64,000 nt of DNA from Pseudomonas putida (lineage in GTDB: Bacteria > Pseudomonadota > Gammaproteobacteria > Pseudomonadales > Pseudomonadaceae), in contig NZ_JANHLK010000011.1 in NCBI RefSeq assembly GCF_028682635.1, positions 124,001 through 188,000 on the forward strand, written 5' to 3'. This document shows positions 36,490-44,813 of this stretch, in pieces. The notes beneath the pieces are model-generated. The model did not search any database, was not told the DNA's origin, and saw only the letters and a list, made by a program, of their open reading frames with translations. Made by a program: the position numbers and the translations under genes. Position 1 is the first letter of the stretch. Each line of letters opens with the position of its first letter.

Positions 36490-37908
36490 TCATTGGCCGG
36501 CGTACTGTCCGCTGGCCTCAAGCTCGGCCGCCACTTCGAGAATGCAAACTCGCAGGATCTCGACGATTTCATCGACCTGGGCATAGGTGAGGATCAGCGG
36601 CGGCGACATCACGTTCAGGTGCATGATCGGCCGCACCAACAATCCCCGGGCCTGGGCGCGCACATGGATTTTCTCGCCGATGTTGATCTCGTCGGCGAAC
36701 AACGCCTTGGTGCGCTTGTCGGCGACGAACTCCACGCACGCCATCAGTTTCAGGCAGCGCACATCACCCACCAGGGGCAGATCGCGCAAGGTGGCCAGGC
36801 GCTGTTCCAGGTAGCCGCCGACATCGTCGACGTGGGCCAGCAGGTTTTCCCGCTCGATGATCTCGATGTTCTTCAGCGCCGCCGTGCAGCAGACCGGATG
36901 GCCGCTGTAGGTGAAGCCGTGGGTAAAGCAACGGCTCTTGCCCGGCTCGGCGATGACCTTCCAGATGCGGTCGGAAAAGATGCACGCCCCCAGCGGCAGG
37001 TAGGCCGAGGTCAGGCCCTTGGCGGTGGTGATGATGTCAGGCTGCACGTCGAAGACATCGAGAGAGGCGAAAAACTTGCCCAGGCGCCCGAACGACGTCA
37101 CCACCTCGTCGGCGACAAAGAGGATGTCGTAGCGCTGGCAGACTTCCCACATGCGCTTGAGGTAACCCTTTGGCGGAATGATCACCCCGCCTGAGCCCAT
37201 CACTGGCTCGGCGAAGAAGCCGGCGACCTTGTCGGCGCCGATCGAGTGGATCTTGTCTTCGAACTCCTTGACCAGGAACTCGAGGAACTGCCCCTCGTCC
37301 ATGCCCTCCGGCGCGCGGTAGGGGTTGGGGTTGGACACGTGGTGAATCAGCGGGTTGGCGTAATCGAACTCCGGCACCCGGTCGGCGGCCTTGTTTCCGA
37401 TCGACATGGTCAGGGTGGTGGAGCCGTGGTACGCGTTGAAACGGGCGATGACGTGCTTCTTTTCCGGTTTGCCACGGCAGTTCTGGTAGTACTGGATCAG
37501 CCGGTACGCGGTGTCCACCGCAGTTGAGCCGCCGGTGGTGAGGAACACATGGTCGAGGTCGCCAGGGGCCAGGCTGGCGAGTTTTTCGCACAGCTCGATG
37601 GCGACGTTATTGGACATGTCGGAAAACGGGTTGGAATAGGCCAGTTGCCGCACCTGGTCGGCGATGGCCTCGGCCATTTCCTCACGGCCCAGGCCGATGT
37701 TGGTGCACCACATGCCACCCACGGCATCGAGAAAGCGGTTGCCCTGGGTGTCGTAGATATAGGCGCCGTCACCGGCAACGATGTTCAGGGAACCTTGCTC
37801 GGCGTGCTCGTCGAACACGTGATAGCCGTGCATATGGTGGGCCTTGTCGGCCTTGACCAGCCGGGACTCGTCCGCGGGGGAAAAAACGCTGCGTGTTGGC
37901 GTCGCCAT
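36490..37908 (-). CDS. Class III aminotransferase (omega-amino acid/polyamine type)
   Basis: A 472-residue PLP enzyme. The cofactor lysine is K297 in IITTAKGLTSAYLPLGA; VADEVVTSFGRLGKF and FNAYHGSTTLTMSIG are family blocks. It probably transaminates an omega-amino acid, diamine or amine with pyruvate. It lies 37 bases downstream of a polyamine-type binding protein, and they form an operon, which points to an amine substrate. ATG 37908. Confidence 0.88.
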   Translation of the reverse strand: MATPTRSVFSPADESRLVKADKAHHMHGYHVFDEHAEQGSLNIVAGDGAYIYDTQGNRFLDAVGGMWCTNIGLGREEMAEAIADQVRQLAYSNPFSDMSNNVAIELCEKLASLAPGDLDHVFLTTGGSTAVDTAYRLIQYYQNCRGKPEKKHVIARFNAYHGSTTLTMSIGNKAADRVPEFDYANPLIHHVSNPNPYRAPEGMDEGQFLEFLVKEFEDKIHSIGADKVAGFFAEPVMGSGGVIIPPKGYLKRMWEVCQRYDILFVADEVVTSFGRLGKFFASLDVFDVQPDIITTAKGLTSAYLPLGACIFSDRIWKVIAEPGKSRCFTHGFTYSGHPVCCTAALKNIEIIERENLLAHVDDVGGYLEQRLATLRDLPLVGDVRCLKLMACVEFVADKRTKALFADEINIGEKIHVRAQARGLLVRPIMHLNVMSPPLILTYAQVDEIVEILRVCILEVAAELEASGQYAGQ

Positions 37909-37945
37909 AAAAACCTCTAACCGGATTGACTAACGATCGAACGAA

Positions 37946-39052
37946 TCAGATGCCGCTTTTCACGGTGCTCCAGACCCGGGTCATGGCTCGCATGTCCTTG
38001 GCGTCCTGGGTCTTCTGCGGGAACAGACGCTCGCGGGTGGCTTCATCGGGGTAAATCGCCGGGTTGTTGCGCACATCGGCGTTCAACAATGGCGTGGCTG
38101 CCGCATTGCTGTTGGCGTAATGGATGTAGTCGGTGACGTCCGCCATCACCTGCGGCTGCATCAGGTATTCAAGAAACTTGTGGGCATTGGCGACATGGGG
38201 CGCGTCGGCCGGGATGTACATGTTGTCGAACCAGATCAACGAGCCTTCCTTGGGAATGAAATAGGACAGGTTGATGTTCAGCTTGGCTTCTTCGGCGCGA
38301 GCCATGGCCGTCGCGTAGTCGCCTGACCAGGTCATGGCCATGCACACATCACCGTTGGGCAGGCTGGTCAGGTAATTGACCGAATCGAACTTGCGGATGT
38401 ACGGCCGCACCGACAGCAGCAGTTCCTGCGCCGCCTTCAGGTCCTCGGGCTTGGCGCTGCGTGGATCGCGGCCGAGGTACTTGAGGGCCAGGGGGATCAC
38501 TTCGGTGGGCGCATCGACCAGGGTCACGCCGCAGTCGGCGAAGCGCGAGACGATCTTCGGATCGAAAATCATCGCCAGCGAGCCGATCGGCGCATCCGGC
38601 ATGCGCTCCTTGATCTTGTCGACGTTGTAGGTGATGCCGTTGCTGCCCCAGGTGTAAGGCGCCGAATAGGTCGGGCCCGGGTCGAACCCTTGCAGGTCTT
38701 GCAGGACTTTCGGGTCCAGGTTGCTCCAGCCCGGCAGCAGTTTCTTGTCCAGTGGCTGGAACACCTTGGCCTGGATCAGCGGCGGCGCAAGGGAGGCATT
38801 GAGCACGACCAAGTCATACCCGGAGTGGCCGGTGAGCAACTTGGCCTGCACCGTTTCATAGGCATCGAAGGTGTCGTAGATCACCTTGATGCCGGTGGCC
38901 TTTTCGAAATCGGCCAGGGTTTTCTCGCCGATGTAGTCCGCCCAGTTGTACAGCCGCAGCGTATTGCTGTCGTTCACCTCGCCAGCGTGGGCACTCAGGG
39001 TCAGGGGTACAACAAACAGACTGGAAATCACCTTAAGCAGTGTCTTGCCCAT
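37946..39052 (-). CDS. Polyamine-type ABC transporter substrate-binding protein (PotF-like)
   Basis: A 368-residue periplasmic binding protein. The signal peptide ends near LSAHAGEV (~23). The PotF/PotD wording is clear: LRLYNWADYIGEKTLADFEKATG, VVLNASLAPPLIQ, YTWGSNGITYNVDKI and MTWSGDYATAMARAEEA. It would bind a polyamine or related amine. No permease or ATPase gene is adjacent, so it may use a transporter encoded elsewhere. First gene of the minus-strand operon; the divergent crotonase gene starts 218 bases away. Confidence 0.88.
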   Translation of the reverse strand: MGKTLLKVISSLFVVPLTLSAHAGEVNDSNTLRLYNWADYIGEKTLADFEKATGIKVIYDTFDAYETVQAKLLTGHSGYDLVVLNASLAPPLIQAKVFQPLDKKLLPGWSNLDPKVLQDLQGFDPGPTYSAPYTWGSNGITYNVDKIKERMPDAPIGSLAMIFDPKIVSRFADCGVTLVDAPTEVIPLALKYLGRDPRSAKPEDLKAAQELLLSVRPYIRKFDSVNYLTSLPNGDVCMAMTWSGDYATAMARAEEAKLNINLSYFIPKEGSLIWFDNMYIPADAPHVANAHKFLEYLMQPQVMADVTDYIHYANSNAAATPLLNADVRNNPAIYPDEATRERLFPQKTQDAKDMRAMTRVWSTVKSGI

Positions 39053-39270
39053 AGCAAATGCACCTTATCAAGCGAGTTCGGCTCTGGATGAGCGGATGAC
39101 CCTACTATTGGTGGATTCGCCGGACCGCACCATACCCCGAATGGGTGTGTGGGCGGCTTTGACGGCGCGATATGGCAAAAAGCATCAGGTCGGTTGACCC
39201 GTTTTGTCATAGCTGTGGGGCTAAGCTGACGCTTAAAGTGGCCGTCGAACCGACTCTGCAAGAGCCAGCA

Positions 39271-40053
39271 ATGACCGACCTGATCAAGCAAGACCATCAC
39301 GATGGCGTGCTGACACTGACCATCGATCGCCCGGACAAGCTCAATGCCCTGACCAATGGCATGTACACGCGCCTGGCCGACCTGCTGTTTGCGGCGGACG
39401 AGAACAACGAAATCCGCGTGGTCATCGTGACCGGTGGCCCGAGCTGCTTTACCAGTGGCAATGACCTGGTGGACTTCCTGCAAGATCCGCCAACGCACCT
39501 GGACAGCCCGGCCTTCCGCCTGATGCGCGCCGTGACCCACCTGCAGAAGCCGTTGATTGCGGCGGTGTGCGGGGCGGCCATCGGCATCGGCACCACCCTG
39601 CTGCTGCATTGCGACCAGGTACTGGTGACCCGCAACGCCAAGCTGCGCACGCCGTTCGTCAATCTGGGCCTGTGCCCCGAGTTCGGCGCCAGCCTGCTGC
39701 TGCCACGCCGCCTGGGCCAGGCTCGCGCCGCGCGCTTGCTGCTGTTGGGCGATAGCCTCGACGGCAACGAGGCGGTGGCCTGGGGCCTGGCCAACGAAGC
39801 CTTCGATGACGGCGAGCAATGCCTGGCCGCGGCGGAAAAGATCGCCCAGCGCTTTCTGGCCATGCCTCCGCAAGCTTTGCATCAGTCCCGGCAACTGATG
39901 ACGCAGGCCGGCATGGCCGAACTGCAAGCCACCTTGCGCGAAGAAAACCTGCTGTTCATCCAGCGCCTCAATACCGTCGAGGCGAAAACGGCCTTGAACG
40001 CCCTGCTCAATCGCAGTACAGATAAGAATCCACCGAAAGGAACACAGCCATGA
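39271..40053 (+). CDS. Enoyl-CoA hydratase/isomerase family protein
   Basis: A 260-residue crotonase-fold protein. The oxyanion loop is FTSGNDLVDFL. The position of the first hydratase glutamate holds threonine (GIGTTLLLHCD), while E137 in LCPEFGAS matches the second acid. It may therefore be an isomerase or another crotonase rather than a classical hydratase. ATG 39271 with AAGAG upstream. Its stop overlaps the thiolase start (ATGA), so the pair form a short operon. Confidence 0.85.
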   Translation: MTDLIKQDHHDGVLTLTIDRPDKLNALTNGMYTRLADLLFAADENNEIRVVIVTGGPSCFTSGNDLVDFLQDPPTHLDSPAFRLMRAVTHLQKPLIAAVCGAAIGIGTTLLLHCDQVLVTRNAKLRTPFVNLGLCPEFGASLLLPRRLGQARAARLLLLGDSLDGNEAVAWGLANEAFDDGEQCLAAAEKIAQRFLAMPPQALHQSRQLMTQAGMAELQATLREENLLFIQRLNTVEAKTALNALLNRSTDKNPPKGTQP

Positions 40054-41231
40054 ACACTCCGGAAATTTACGTCGTCAGCGCCGCCCGTACCGCCATTGGC
40101 ACCTTCGGCGGTTCCCTCAAGGACGTACCACCGGCCGAGCTCGCGACCACTGCAGTGAAAGCCGCCCTGGAACGCGCCGCCGTGGACCCGGCGCTCGTCG
40201 GCCACCTGGTGATGGGCCACGTGATCCCGACCGAAACCCGCGACGCCTACATCTCCCGGGTCGCCGCGATGAACGCCGGCATCCCGAAAGAAACCCCGGC
40301 CTACAACGTCAACCGCCTCTGCGGCTCCGGCCTGCAGGCGATCATCAGCGCCGCGCAGACCCTGATGCTGGGCGATGCCGACATCGCCGTCGGCGCCGGT
40401 GCCGAATCCATGAGCCGCGGGCCGTACCTGCTGCCATCCGCCCGTTGGGGCGCGCGCATGGGCAACGTCCAGGCCGTCGACTACATGCTGGGCATCCTGC
40501 ATGACCCGTTCCACAACATCCACATGGGCATCACCGCGGAGAACGTCGCCGAACGCAACGGCATCACCCGCGAAATGCAGGATGCCCTGGCCTTCGAAGA
40601 CCAGAAACGCGCCGCCCATGCAATTGCCAACGGCTACTTCGTTGATCAGATCGCGACCGTCGAGATCCCGGATCGCAAGGGCACCAAGCTGTTCAGCGTC
40701 GACGAGCATCCACGCGCCACGTCCCTGGAACAGTTGGCGGCGATGAAGCCAGCCTTCAAGAAGGACGGCTCGGTCACCGCCGGCAACGCCTCCGGCCTGA
40801 ACGACGGTGCTGCGGCACTGGTCATGGCCACCGGCGCGGCGGTACAGGTCAACAACCTGCGCCCACTCGCCCGCCTGGTCAGCTACGCCCACGCCGGCGT
40901 CGAACCGACACTGATGGGCCTGGGCCCAATTCCGGCCACCCGCCTGGCACTCAAGCGCGCCGGCCTGACCGTCGCCGACATGGACGTGGTCGAAGCCAAC
41001 ATCGCGTTCGCGGCGCAAGCCTGTGCGGTCAGCCAGGAACTGGATCTGGATCCGGCCAAGGTCAACCCGAACGGCTCGGGCATCGCCCTGGGTCACCCGG
41101 TGGGCGCGACCGGCGCCATCATCGCCACCAAGGCCATCCACGAACTGCACCGCACCGGCGGCCGTTACGCGCTGGTGACCATGTGCATCGGTGGCGGCCA
41201 GGGTATCGCGGCAATCTTCGAACGCGCCTGA
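40050..41231 (+). CDS. Acetyl-CoA C-acyltransferase (thiolase)
   Basis: A 393-residue thiolase. Catalytic residues are seen in [12 protein letters not shown] (Cys), GSGIALGHPVGATGA (His) and VTMCIGGGQG (Cys). The N-terminus EIYVVSAARTAIGTFGGSLKD is like acetoacetyl-CoA thiolases. The neighbouring residue of the His motif region, EANIAFAAQACAV, has Ile where most thiolases show Glu-Ala-Phe wording. Translationally coupled to the crotonase. Substrate uncertain. Confidence 0.9.
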   Translation: MNTPEIYVVSAARTAIGTFGGSLKDVPPAELATTAVKAALERAAVDPALVGHLVMGHVIPTETRDAYISRVAAMNAGIPKETPAYNVNRLCGSGLQAIISAAQTLMLGDADIAVGAGAESMSRGPYLLPSARWGARMGNVQAVDYMLGILHDPFHNIHMGITAENVAERNGITREMQDALAFEDQKRAAHAIANGYFVDQIATVEIPDRKGTKLFSVDEHPRATSLEQLAAMKPAFKKDGSVTAGNASGLNDGAAALVMATGAAVQVNNLRPLARLVSYAHAGVEPTLMGLGPIPATRLALKRAGLTVADMDVVEANIAFAAQACAVSQELDLDPAKVNPNGSGIALGHPVGATGAIIATKAIHELHRTGGRYALVTMCIGGGQGIAAIFERA

Positions 41232-41243
41232 CCCCCCTGCTCC

Positions 41244-41370
41244 CTGTAGGACCTGTAGGAGCTGTAGGAGCTGTAGGAGCTGTAGGAGCTGTCGAGTGAA
41301 ACGAGGCTGCGATCTTTTGATCTGAAAAATCAAGGTCAAAAGATCGCAGCCTGCGGCAGCTCCTACAGGA
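41244..41370. repeat. Class C REP element with 9-base tandem expansion
   Basis: Five tandem 9-base units CTGTAGGAG (41244-41288, the first ending in C) run into a class C REP pair whose right arm is 41336-41369 (AAAAGATCGCAGCCTGCGGC and on). The repeated unit is the outer end of the REP arm itself. The left arm is damaged after CTGTCGAG. Gap between the thiolase and emrA-like genes. Confidence 0.85.
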
Positions 41371-41470
41371 CCGTCTCAACCGTCAACATCACCGCGCCGC
41401 CGCTTCGACCGCCATCCACGACCCGCCCCCTCCTCCAAACGAACACCTGACAGCCGGCAGCAAAAATCAT

Positions 41471-41499
41471 TTGCGACTAAATATGACATACGTCATATT
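41471..41499 (+). promoter_or_regulatory. Promoter and palindromic operator of the emrAB-like operon
   Basis: AATATGAC-ATAC-GTCATATT (41480-41499) is a perfect 8-base-arm dyad. It overlaps the spacer and -10 of a candidate promoter, TTGCGA (41471-41476), 17-base spacer, CATATT (41494-41499). This is the layout of a TetR- or MarR-type efflux operator. No such regulator gene is adjacent in the window. Confidence 0.6.
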
Positions 41500-41531
41500 A
41501 CGTGCGTAATTAAACCCACAGGTACCTCTTC

Positions 41532-42650
41532 ATGACCAGCATGCCCGCCGTAGAGCCCGACCTTGCCGTCCCGGTGAACACTCGCAAGCCGCTGCTCAAA
41601 CGCCTGCTCCTGCCGACATTGGGCATCGCCGCGCTGGTGCTGGCCGGCGTGTATGCCGCGCACTGGTGGACCAATGGCCGGTTCATCGAGGAAACCGACG
41701 ACGCCTACATCGGTGGCGACGTGACGGTGATCGGGCCAAAAGTGGCGGGTTACATCGAAGAAGTGCTGGTGACCGACAACCAGAAGGTCAAGGCCGGCGA
41801 TGTGCTGGTCCGTCTCGATTCGCGGGACTACCGCGCCAACCTGGCCAAGGCCGAAGGCGCGGTCGCGGCGGAAGAAGCCCTGCTCGCCAATCTCGACGCC
41901 ACCGAACAACTGCAACAGGCCGTGATCGGCCAGGCCCGCGCCGGCATCGATGCTGCCGGTGCCGAAACCGCCCGCTCACGCGACGACGATGCGCGCTATA
42001 AAAAGCTCGTCAGCACCAGCGCCGTCTCAGTGGAAAGCGCGCAACGGGCCAACGCCACGTTCAAGACGGCCCAGGCCCAAAGCAACCGCGCCCAGGCCGA
42101 ACTGCTGGCCGCGCAACGGCAATTGAATGTGATCGCCACCCAGAAACAGCAAGCCCGCGCCGCCTTGATCCAAGCCAAAGCCGAACGCGACCTGGCGCAG
42201 TTGAACGTCGGCTACACCGAATTGAAAGCTCCCGTGGATGGCGTGATCGGCAACCGCCGCGCCCGCACAGGCGCTTATGCCCAAGCCGGCTCGCAACTGC
42301 TGTCGGTGGTGCCGTCCAGCGGCTTGTGGGTCGATGCCAACTTCAAGGAGGACCAACTGGCGCACATGGTCCCCGGGCAACGGGTGACCATCCGTGCCGA
42401 CGTGCTCTCCGGCCAGGAATTCCATGGTCACCTGGACAGCCTGGCGCCGGCCAGTGGTTCGCAGTTCAGCGTATTGCCGCCGGAAAACGCCACCGGTAAC
42501 TTCACCAAGATCGTCCAGCGGGTACCGGTACGCATCCACCTCGACCCGGCCGACAGCGTGCTTGGCCACCTGCGTCCCGGCCTGTCGGTCACCGCCGAAG
42601 TGGACACGCGCAAGGAGCCTGAAACCCCAGCCGTGGCCAGCGCGCCATGA
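41532..42650 (+). CDS. EmrA-like membrane fusion protein (HlyD family)
   Basis: A 372-residue periplasmic adaptor. One N-terminal transmembrane anchor (about 24-46, LLPTLGIAALVLAGVYAAHWW) is followed by the typical EETDDAYIGGDVTVIGPKVAGYI, a coiled-coil hairpin (about 95-215) and the barrel domain LKAPVDGVIGNRRARTGAYAQAG. It links the DHA2 pump encoded next with an outer-membrane channel. The downstream gene overlaps by four bases (ATGA). A palindromic operator lies 33 bases upstream. Confidence 0.9.
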   Translation: MTSMPAVEPDLAVPVNTRKPLLKRLLLPTLGIAALVLAGVYAAHWWTNGRFIEETDDAYIGGDVTVIGPKVAGYIEEVLVTDNQKVKAGDVLVRLDSRDYRANLAKAEGAVAAEEALLANLDATEQLQQAVIGQARAGIDAAGAETARSRDDDARYKKLVSTSAVSVESAQRANATFKTAQAQSNRAQAELLAAQRQLNVIATQKQQARAALIQAKAERDLAQLNVGYTELKAPVDGVIGNRRARTGAYAQAGSQLLSVVPSSGLWVDANFKEDQLAHMVPGQRVTIRADVLSGQEFHGHLDSLAPASGSQFSVLPPENATGNFTKIVQRVPVRIHLDPADSVLGHLRPGLSVTAEVDTRKEPETPAVASAP

Positions 42651-44239
42651 GCCGCGCCCTCGCCGCTCCGGCCCAACCGTTCAATGCAGCGAGCATGGCG
42701 ACGGCGACCAAGGTCTTCGCCTTCGCCAGCATGTGCATCGGCATGTTCATTGCGCTGCTGGATATCCAGATCGTCTCGGCATCGCTGCGCGACATCGGCG
42801 GCGGGCTCTCCGCCGGCACCGACGAAACCGCCTGGGTGCAAACCAGTTACCTGATCGCCGAAATCATCGTGATTCCGCTGTCGGGTTGGCTTTCGCGAGT
42901 GTTCTCGACACGCTGGTTATTTTGCGCGTCGGCAGTGGGTTTCACCCTGACCAGCCTGCTCTGCGGCGCGGCCTGGAACATCCAGAGCATGATCGCCTTC
43001 CGCGCCCTGCAAGGCTTTCTCGGCGGCTCGATGATCCCGCTGGTGTTCACCACGGCGTTCGTTTTCTTCACTGGCAAACAACGGGTGATCGCCGCCGCGA
43101 CCATCGGCGCGGTCGCGTCCCTGGCCCCCACCCTGGGGCCGGTGATCGGTGGCTGGATCACCGATATATCGTCCTGGCACTGGCTGTTCTACATCAATCT
43201 GGTACCGGGGATTTTCGTCGCCGTGGCTGTGCCGATGCTGGTAAAGATTGATCAACCGGAACTGTCGCTGCTCAAGGGCGCCGACTACTTGAGCATGGTG
43301 TTCCTGGCGCTGTTCCTCGGCTGCCTGGAATACACCCTCGAAGAAGGCCCGCGCTGGAACTGGTTCAGCGACCGCACCATCCTGACCACCGCGTGGATCA
43401 GCGGCCTGGCCGGCCTGGCCTTCATCGGCCGCACCCTGCACGTGGCCAACCCGATCGTCGACCTGCGTGCCCTCAAAGACCGCAACTTCGCCCTCGGCTG
43501 TTTCTTCTCGTTCGTCACCGGCATCGGCCTGTTCGCGACCATTTACCTGACACCGCTGTTCCTCGGCAGGGTCCGTGGTTATGGCGCGCTGGACATTGGT
43601 CTGGCGGTTTTCTCCACCGGCGTGTTCCAGATCATGGCGATTCCGCTGTATGCCTTTCTGGCCAACCGCGTCGACCTGCGCTGGATCATGATGTCCGGCC
43701 TTGGCCTGTTCGCCTTGTCGATGTGGGATTTCAGCCCGATCACCCATGACTGGGGGGCCAGGGAACTGATGCTGCCGCAAGCCCTGCGCGGAATTGCCCA
43801 GCAACTGGCGGTCCCGCCCGCCGTGACCTTGACCCTCGGCGGCCTGGCACCGGCGCGACTCAAGCATGCTTCGGGGTTGTTCAACCTGATGCGCAACCTT
43901 GGCGGCGCCATCGGCATTGCCGCGTGCGCGACCATCCTCAATGACCGCACCAACCTGCATTTCACCCGGTTGGCGGAGAACCTCAACAGCACCAACGAAG
44001 CGCTCAACCAGTGGCTGTCCCAGGTCGGCAACAACTTCGCCGCCCTCGGCCAGAGCGGCGACCTGGGTGTCACCGCGAGCCTGCATCAGCTCTGGTTGCT
44101 GACCTACCGCGAAGCGCAAACGCAAACCTACGGTGATGCGTTCCTGATGATCATGGTCTGCTTCATCATCGCCACGGCGATGGTGCCCTTGATGCGCAAG
44201 GTGCAGCCACCAGCCGCGCCGAGTGCCGATGCGCATTGA
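42647..44239 (+). CDS. EmrB-like multidrug efflux MFS transporter (DHA2, 14 TM)
   Basis: A 530-residue drug:proton antiporter of the DHA2 branch with about 14 transmembrane helices. Diagnostic wording: FIALLDIQIVSASLRDIGGGL, TAWVQTSYLIAEIIVIPLSGWL, and motif C-like APTLGPVIGGWITD. With the EmrA-like protein it should export a drug or toxic metabolite. It ends 27 bases from the convergent AhpD-like gene. No substrate clue beyond the family. Confidence 0.9.
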   Translation: MSRALAAPAQPFNAASMATATKVFAFASMCIGMFIALLDIQIVSASLRDIGGGLSAGTDETAWVQTSYLIAEIIVIPLSGWLSRVFSTRWLFCASAVGFTLTSLLCGAAWNIQSMIAFRALQGFLGGSMIPLVFTTAFVFFTGKQRVIAAATIGAVASLAPTLGPVIGGWITDISSWHWLFYINLVPGIFVAVAVPMLVKIDQPELSLLKGADYLSMVFLALFLGCLEYTLEEGPRWNWFSDRTILTTAWISGLAGLAFIGRTLHVANPIVDLRALKDRNFALGCFFSFVTGIGLFATIYLTPLFLGRVRGYGALDIGLAVFSTGVFQIMAIPLYAFLANRVDLRWIMMSGLGLFALSMWDFSPITHDWGARELMLPQALRGIAQQLAVPPAVTLTLGGLAPARLKHASGLFNLMRNLGGAIGIAACATILNDRTNLHFTRLAENLNSTNEALNQWLSQVGNNFAALGQSGDLGVTASLHQLWLLTYREAQTQTYGDAFLMIMVCFIIATAMVPLMRKVQPPAAPSADAH

Positions 44240-44266
44240 GGCTCGACACGGGGCCGGGACGATAAA

Positions 44267-44707
44267 TCAGGCCTGAGGCGTCTTGCGAAAGCCCACCGCC
44301 AGACGGTTCCAGCCGTTGATGGTGTTGATCGCCACGGTCAGGTCGACCATTTCCTTGGGCGTGAACTGGGCGCTGACCACTTCGTAGTCTTCGTCCGGCG
44401 CATGGGTCAGGCTCAACTGGGTCAGGGTTTCGGTCCAGAGCAGCGCGGCGCGTTCGCGGTCGGTGAAGAATGGCGCCTCGCGCCAGGCCGTCACGGCGAA
44501 CAGACGGCGTGGGGTTTCGCCGTCCTTGATCGCGTCGGCGGTGTGCATGTCGATGCAGAAGGCGCAGCCGTTGATTTGTGAAGAGCGCAGCTTGACCAGT
44601 TCGATCAGGCTTTTTTCCAGCGGCAGTTTTGATACCGCCGATTCCAGGGCGATCATGGCCTTGAGGGCGTCTGGGGAAGCGGTGTAGAAATCGATACGCT
44701 GTTGCAT
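44267..44707 (-). CDS. AhpD-like carboxymuconolactone decarboxylase family protein
   Basis: A 146-residue protein with the AhpD core. The redox motif is C48-AF-C51 with H55 in INGCAFCIDMH, preceded by LIELVKLRSSQ. Small proteins of this group are alkylhydroperoxidase-like thiol peroxidases or thiol-disulfide proteins. CAGGAACATGCC precedes the ATG. It sits alone, convergent with the efflux operon. Confidence 0.9.
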   Translation of the reverse strand: MQQRIDFYTASPDALKAMIALESAVSKLPLEKSLIELVKLRSSQINGCAFCIDMHTADAIKDGETPRRLFAVTAWREAPFFTDRERAALLWTETLTQLSLTHAPDEDYEVVSAQFTPKEMVDLTVAINTINGWNRLAVGFRKTPQA

Positions 44708-44813
44708 GGCATGTTCCTGGCAAGTGGGTGTGGCACTAAGTTAGCCCCCGGGGCGGCGTGCACAAATAGCCAATCCTGCAGAAGTCGAGGAGGCCAATGG
44801 TCCCTCGCGTCCA

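Noticed and set aside
36437..36493. 19-codon N-terminal extension of the LuxR regulator
   Set aside because: The extension (MISSVRLLPRGCSAARLRG) is Arg-rich and unlike the rest. ATG 36436 has GGGGC just upstream and begins the coherent domain.
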